Shown one piece after another: positions 4,992-6,188 of a DNA stretch of 6,188 bases (position 1 is the stretch's first letter; every line of letters starts with the position of its first letter). The position numbers and the translations under genes were made by a program. Origin of the DNA: an uncultured Spartobacteria bacterium (lineage in GTDB: Bacteria; Verrucomicrobiota; Verrucomicrobiia; Chthoniobacterales; Terrimicrobiaceae); assembly GCA_903915315.1 (NCBI GenBank), contig CAIWSO010000393.1:1-6188 (forward strand). The letters are read 5' to 3'. The notes beneath the pieces are model-generated. The model searched no databases and was not told the DNA's origin. It saw only the letters and a program-made list of their open reading frames with translations.

Positions 4992-6188
4992 GTGACCGAT
5001 AGATTTGATAAAAGCCCATGGCCAAGCATCGTGATTGTTTGCATCGCCATTGTTCTGCGTTGCTGGCTCATTGAAATCAAGCCTCCTCATTTTGACGAGG
5101 GCATCAACGGCTGGTTTGCGGATCAAATGACGGCCACAGGGTATTACCGTTACGATCCGACGAACTACCACGGCCCACTCCATTTTTACGCTGTTTTTTT
5201 ATCCCAGACGCTCTTCGGCCGTGAGGTTTGGGCTTTGAGGCTTCCAGCGATCCTCGCCAGCGTGCTTTGCGTTGTCGCGATGCTGCGGTTCCGAGAGTTT
5301 TTTGGCACAGGGGTGGCACGACTGGCGGCATTGGCGATGGCCGTATCCCCTGGGCTCGTCTTCTACGGCCGATATTCCATCCACGAAAGTTGGCAGGTTT
5401 TATTTTCCATTTTGTTCCTCCACGGACTGCTGGGGCTATGGCAAAACGGAAACCGCCGCGATTTCTTCACCCTCATTGCGGCCGTCACAGGAATGATTCT
5501 CACGAAGGAAACCTACCTCGTGCACCTTGGTTGCTTCGCCCTCGCCGCCTTTGTGCTATCGGTCTGGCACCGCCTCGTCTCCTCGCGCCCCAGCTATACC
5601 ATAGCTCCGCAAAAATGGAGACAGGATGACGTGATACTGGGCATCGGCCTAGCAGTGCTGATCATCATCTTTTTCTATTCTGGAACATTTCGGGATTTCG
5701 GTGCTCTCCGAGGGCTTTATCAGACATTCACAGTTTGGGTGAAGACTGGCATCGATTCGGGCGGCCATCACAAAACCACTTACGACATCATCGGCCCGCT
5801 GAATTACTATTGGATCGCCATCATGGGCCGCTACGAATGGCCGGCACTGGCGGGTGTATTTGCCTGTCTTCGCTACATGGCACCCTCCGATGCCCGCTTG
5901 CGCTACATTGCAATCGCATCCACCGGCACCCTCCTTGCCTATTCTCTCATTTCCTACAAGACGCCATGGTGCATCACTTCGATCATCTGGCCGTTTTATA
6001 TCCTCTTGGGCGCCCTCCTAAAAGAGTGGGCTGATTATTGCCTCCGTCGCTGGGTCTGGCTTGTTGCCGCTCCTCTTATTGCCGTTTCCCTTTGGTCGTC
6101 GATCCGACTCAACTTTTTTTTCTACACCGACGACAGTGAACCCTATGTTTATGTCCAGACCCTAGAAGACATCCGTAAATTCACCGAC
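4992..6188 (+). CDS. Agl23-like GT-C membrane glycosyltransferase, N-terminal part (runs off right edge)
   Basis: This frame starts at GTG 4992 and stays open for 399 codons to the window end. It resembles the TIGR03663 family, the 'flippase activity-associated protein Agl23' group of GT-C-fold proteins related to PMT/ArnT and found in archaea and some bacteria. A first helix (about 13-28) is followed by PPHFDEGIN (31-39), which holds the GT-C Asp-Glu pair D35-E36. YRYDPTNYHGPLHFY (52-66) is the clearest family mark. GRYSIHESW (126-134), TKETY (171-175), FFYSGTF (227-233) and SYKTPWC (321-327) also fit. Hydrophobic helices recur near 82-98, 107-123, 136-150, 160-170, 177-192, 214-230, 283-295, 305-320, 327-343 and 353-370. 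An in-frame stop at 4980-4982 limits the start; GTG 5031 is an alternative that would shorten the N-terminus by 13 residues. There is no well-spaced Shine-Dalgarno sequence. It is divergent from the GT2 operon by only 24 bases. It probably uses a lipid-linked sugar, but the biochemical activity of this family is poorly known. Confidence 0.85.
   Translation, partial: MTDRFDKSPWPSIVIVCIAIVLRCWLIEIKPPHFDEGINGWFADQMTATGYYRYDPTNYHGPLHFYAVFLSQTLFGREVWALRLPAILASVLCVVAMLRFREFFGTGVARLAALAMAVSPGLVFYGRYSIHESWQVLFSILFLHGLLGLWQNGNRRDFFTLIAAVTGMILTKETYLVHLGCFALAAFVLSVWHRLVSSRPSYTIAPQKWRQDDVILGIGLAVLIIIFFYSGTFRDFGALRGLYQTFTVWVKTGIDSGGHHKTTYDIIGPLNYYWIAIMGRYEWPALAGVFACLRYMAPSDARLRYIAIASTGTLLAYSLISYKTPWCITSIIWPFYILLGALLKEWADYCLRRWVWLVAAPLIAVSLWSSIRLNFFFYTDDSEPYVYVQTLEDIRKFTD

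Noticed and set aside
4996..5025. Possible minus-strand promoter: TTGGCC, 18-base spacer, TATCGG
   Set aside because: Both boxes match the sigma-70 consensus only partly, and such pairs are expected by chance; it would also lie inside the divergent gene.
4968..5183. A 72-residue N-terminal extension of the GT2 frame
   Set aside because: It is antisense to the divergent Agl23-like gene, is of low-complexity polar composition, and family similarity begins only just after the ATG at 4967.
5228..5629. A plus-strand 133-codon frame and overlapping frames at 5272-5496 and 5735-6034
   Set aside because: They are out-of-frame shadows of the Agl23-like gene, whose continuous frame from 4992 to the window end carries all the family motifs.
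1..6188. Search by eye for tRNA, rRNA, CRISPR arrays, insertion sequences, riboswitches and terminators
   Set aside because: Genes abut or overlap nearly everywhere, leaving gaps of at most 24 bases. No spaced direct repeats, transposase, or GC-rich hairpin followed by a T-run was found.

Overview
This window is almost wholly coding. It suggests a Gram-negative-type bacterium of moderate GC content (estimated by eye). Three features point loosely towards the Verrucomicrobiota/Planctomycetota side of the tree, but this rests on general family knowledge and I hold it only weakly: the bacterial member of the Agl23-type glycosyltransferase family, the ALG5-like GT2 enzyme, and the near absence of Shine-Dalgarno sequences. 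No RNA gene, mobile element, CRISPR array, long repeat or convincing terminator is visible.

Layout: six genes lie head-to-tail on the minus strand with almost no spacing. In transcription order they are an ALG5/DPM1-like GT2 glycosyltransferase (4967-4227), pdxJ (4246-3509), a bioF-type PLP enzyme (3509-2328), a YheT-type alpha/beta hydrolase (2320-1370), a PAP2 phosphatase (1360-626), and the N-terminal 209 residues of an ArnT/PMT-like GT-C membrane glycosyltransferase (629 to the left edge). The junctions are overlaps of 20, 1 and 4 bases and gaps of 7 and 9 bases, so this looks like one translationally coupled operon. The last gene starts at GTG and runs off the window. On the plus strand, starting 24 bases from the GT2 start, a divergent gene encodes an Agl23-like (TIGR03663-type) GT-C membrane protein that runs off the right edge.

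How the genes may work together: four of the seven products fit a polyprenyl-phosphate-sugar scheme. The GT2 enzyme would load a sugar onto a polyprenyl phosphate. The two GT-C proteins would use such lipid-linked donors on the far side of the membrane. The PAP2 enzyme would dephosphorylate a lipid carrier or a lipid A-like acceptor. Between them sit a cofactor pair, PdxJ (makes pyridoxine 5'-phosphate) and BioF (uses PLP to make the biotin precursor KAPA), followed by a hydrolase of unassigned substrate. No single gene is novel. The linkage is the interesting part, together with changed acidic motifs in the ArnT-like and GT2 proteins. Both GT-C genes are cut by the window edges, so their C-terminal domains cannot be judged.
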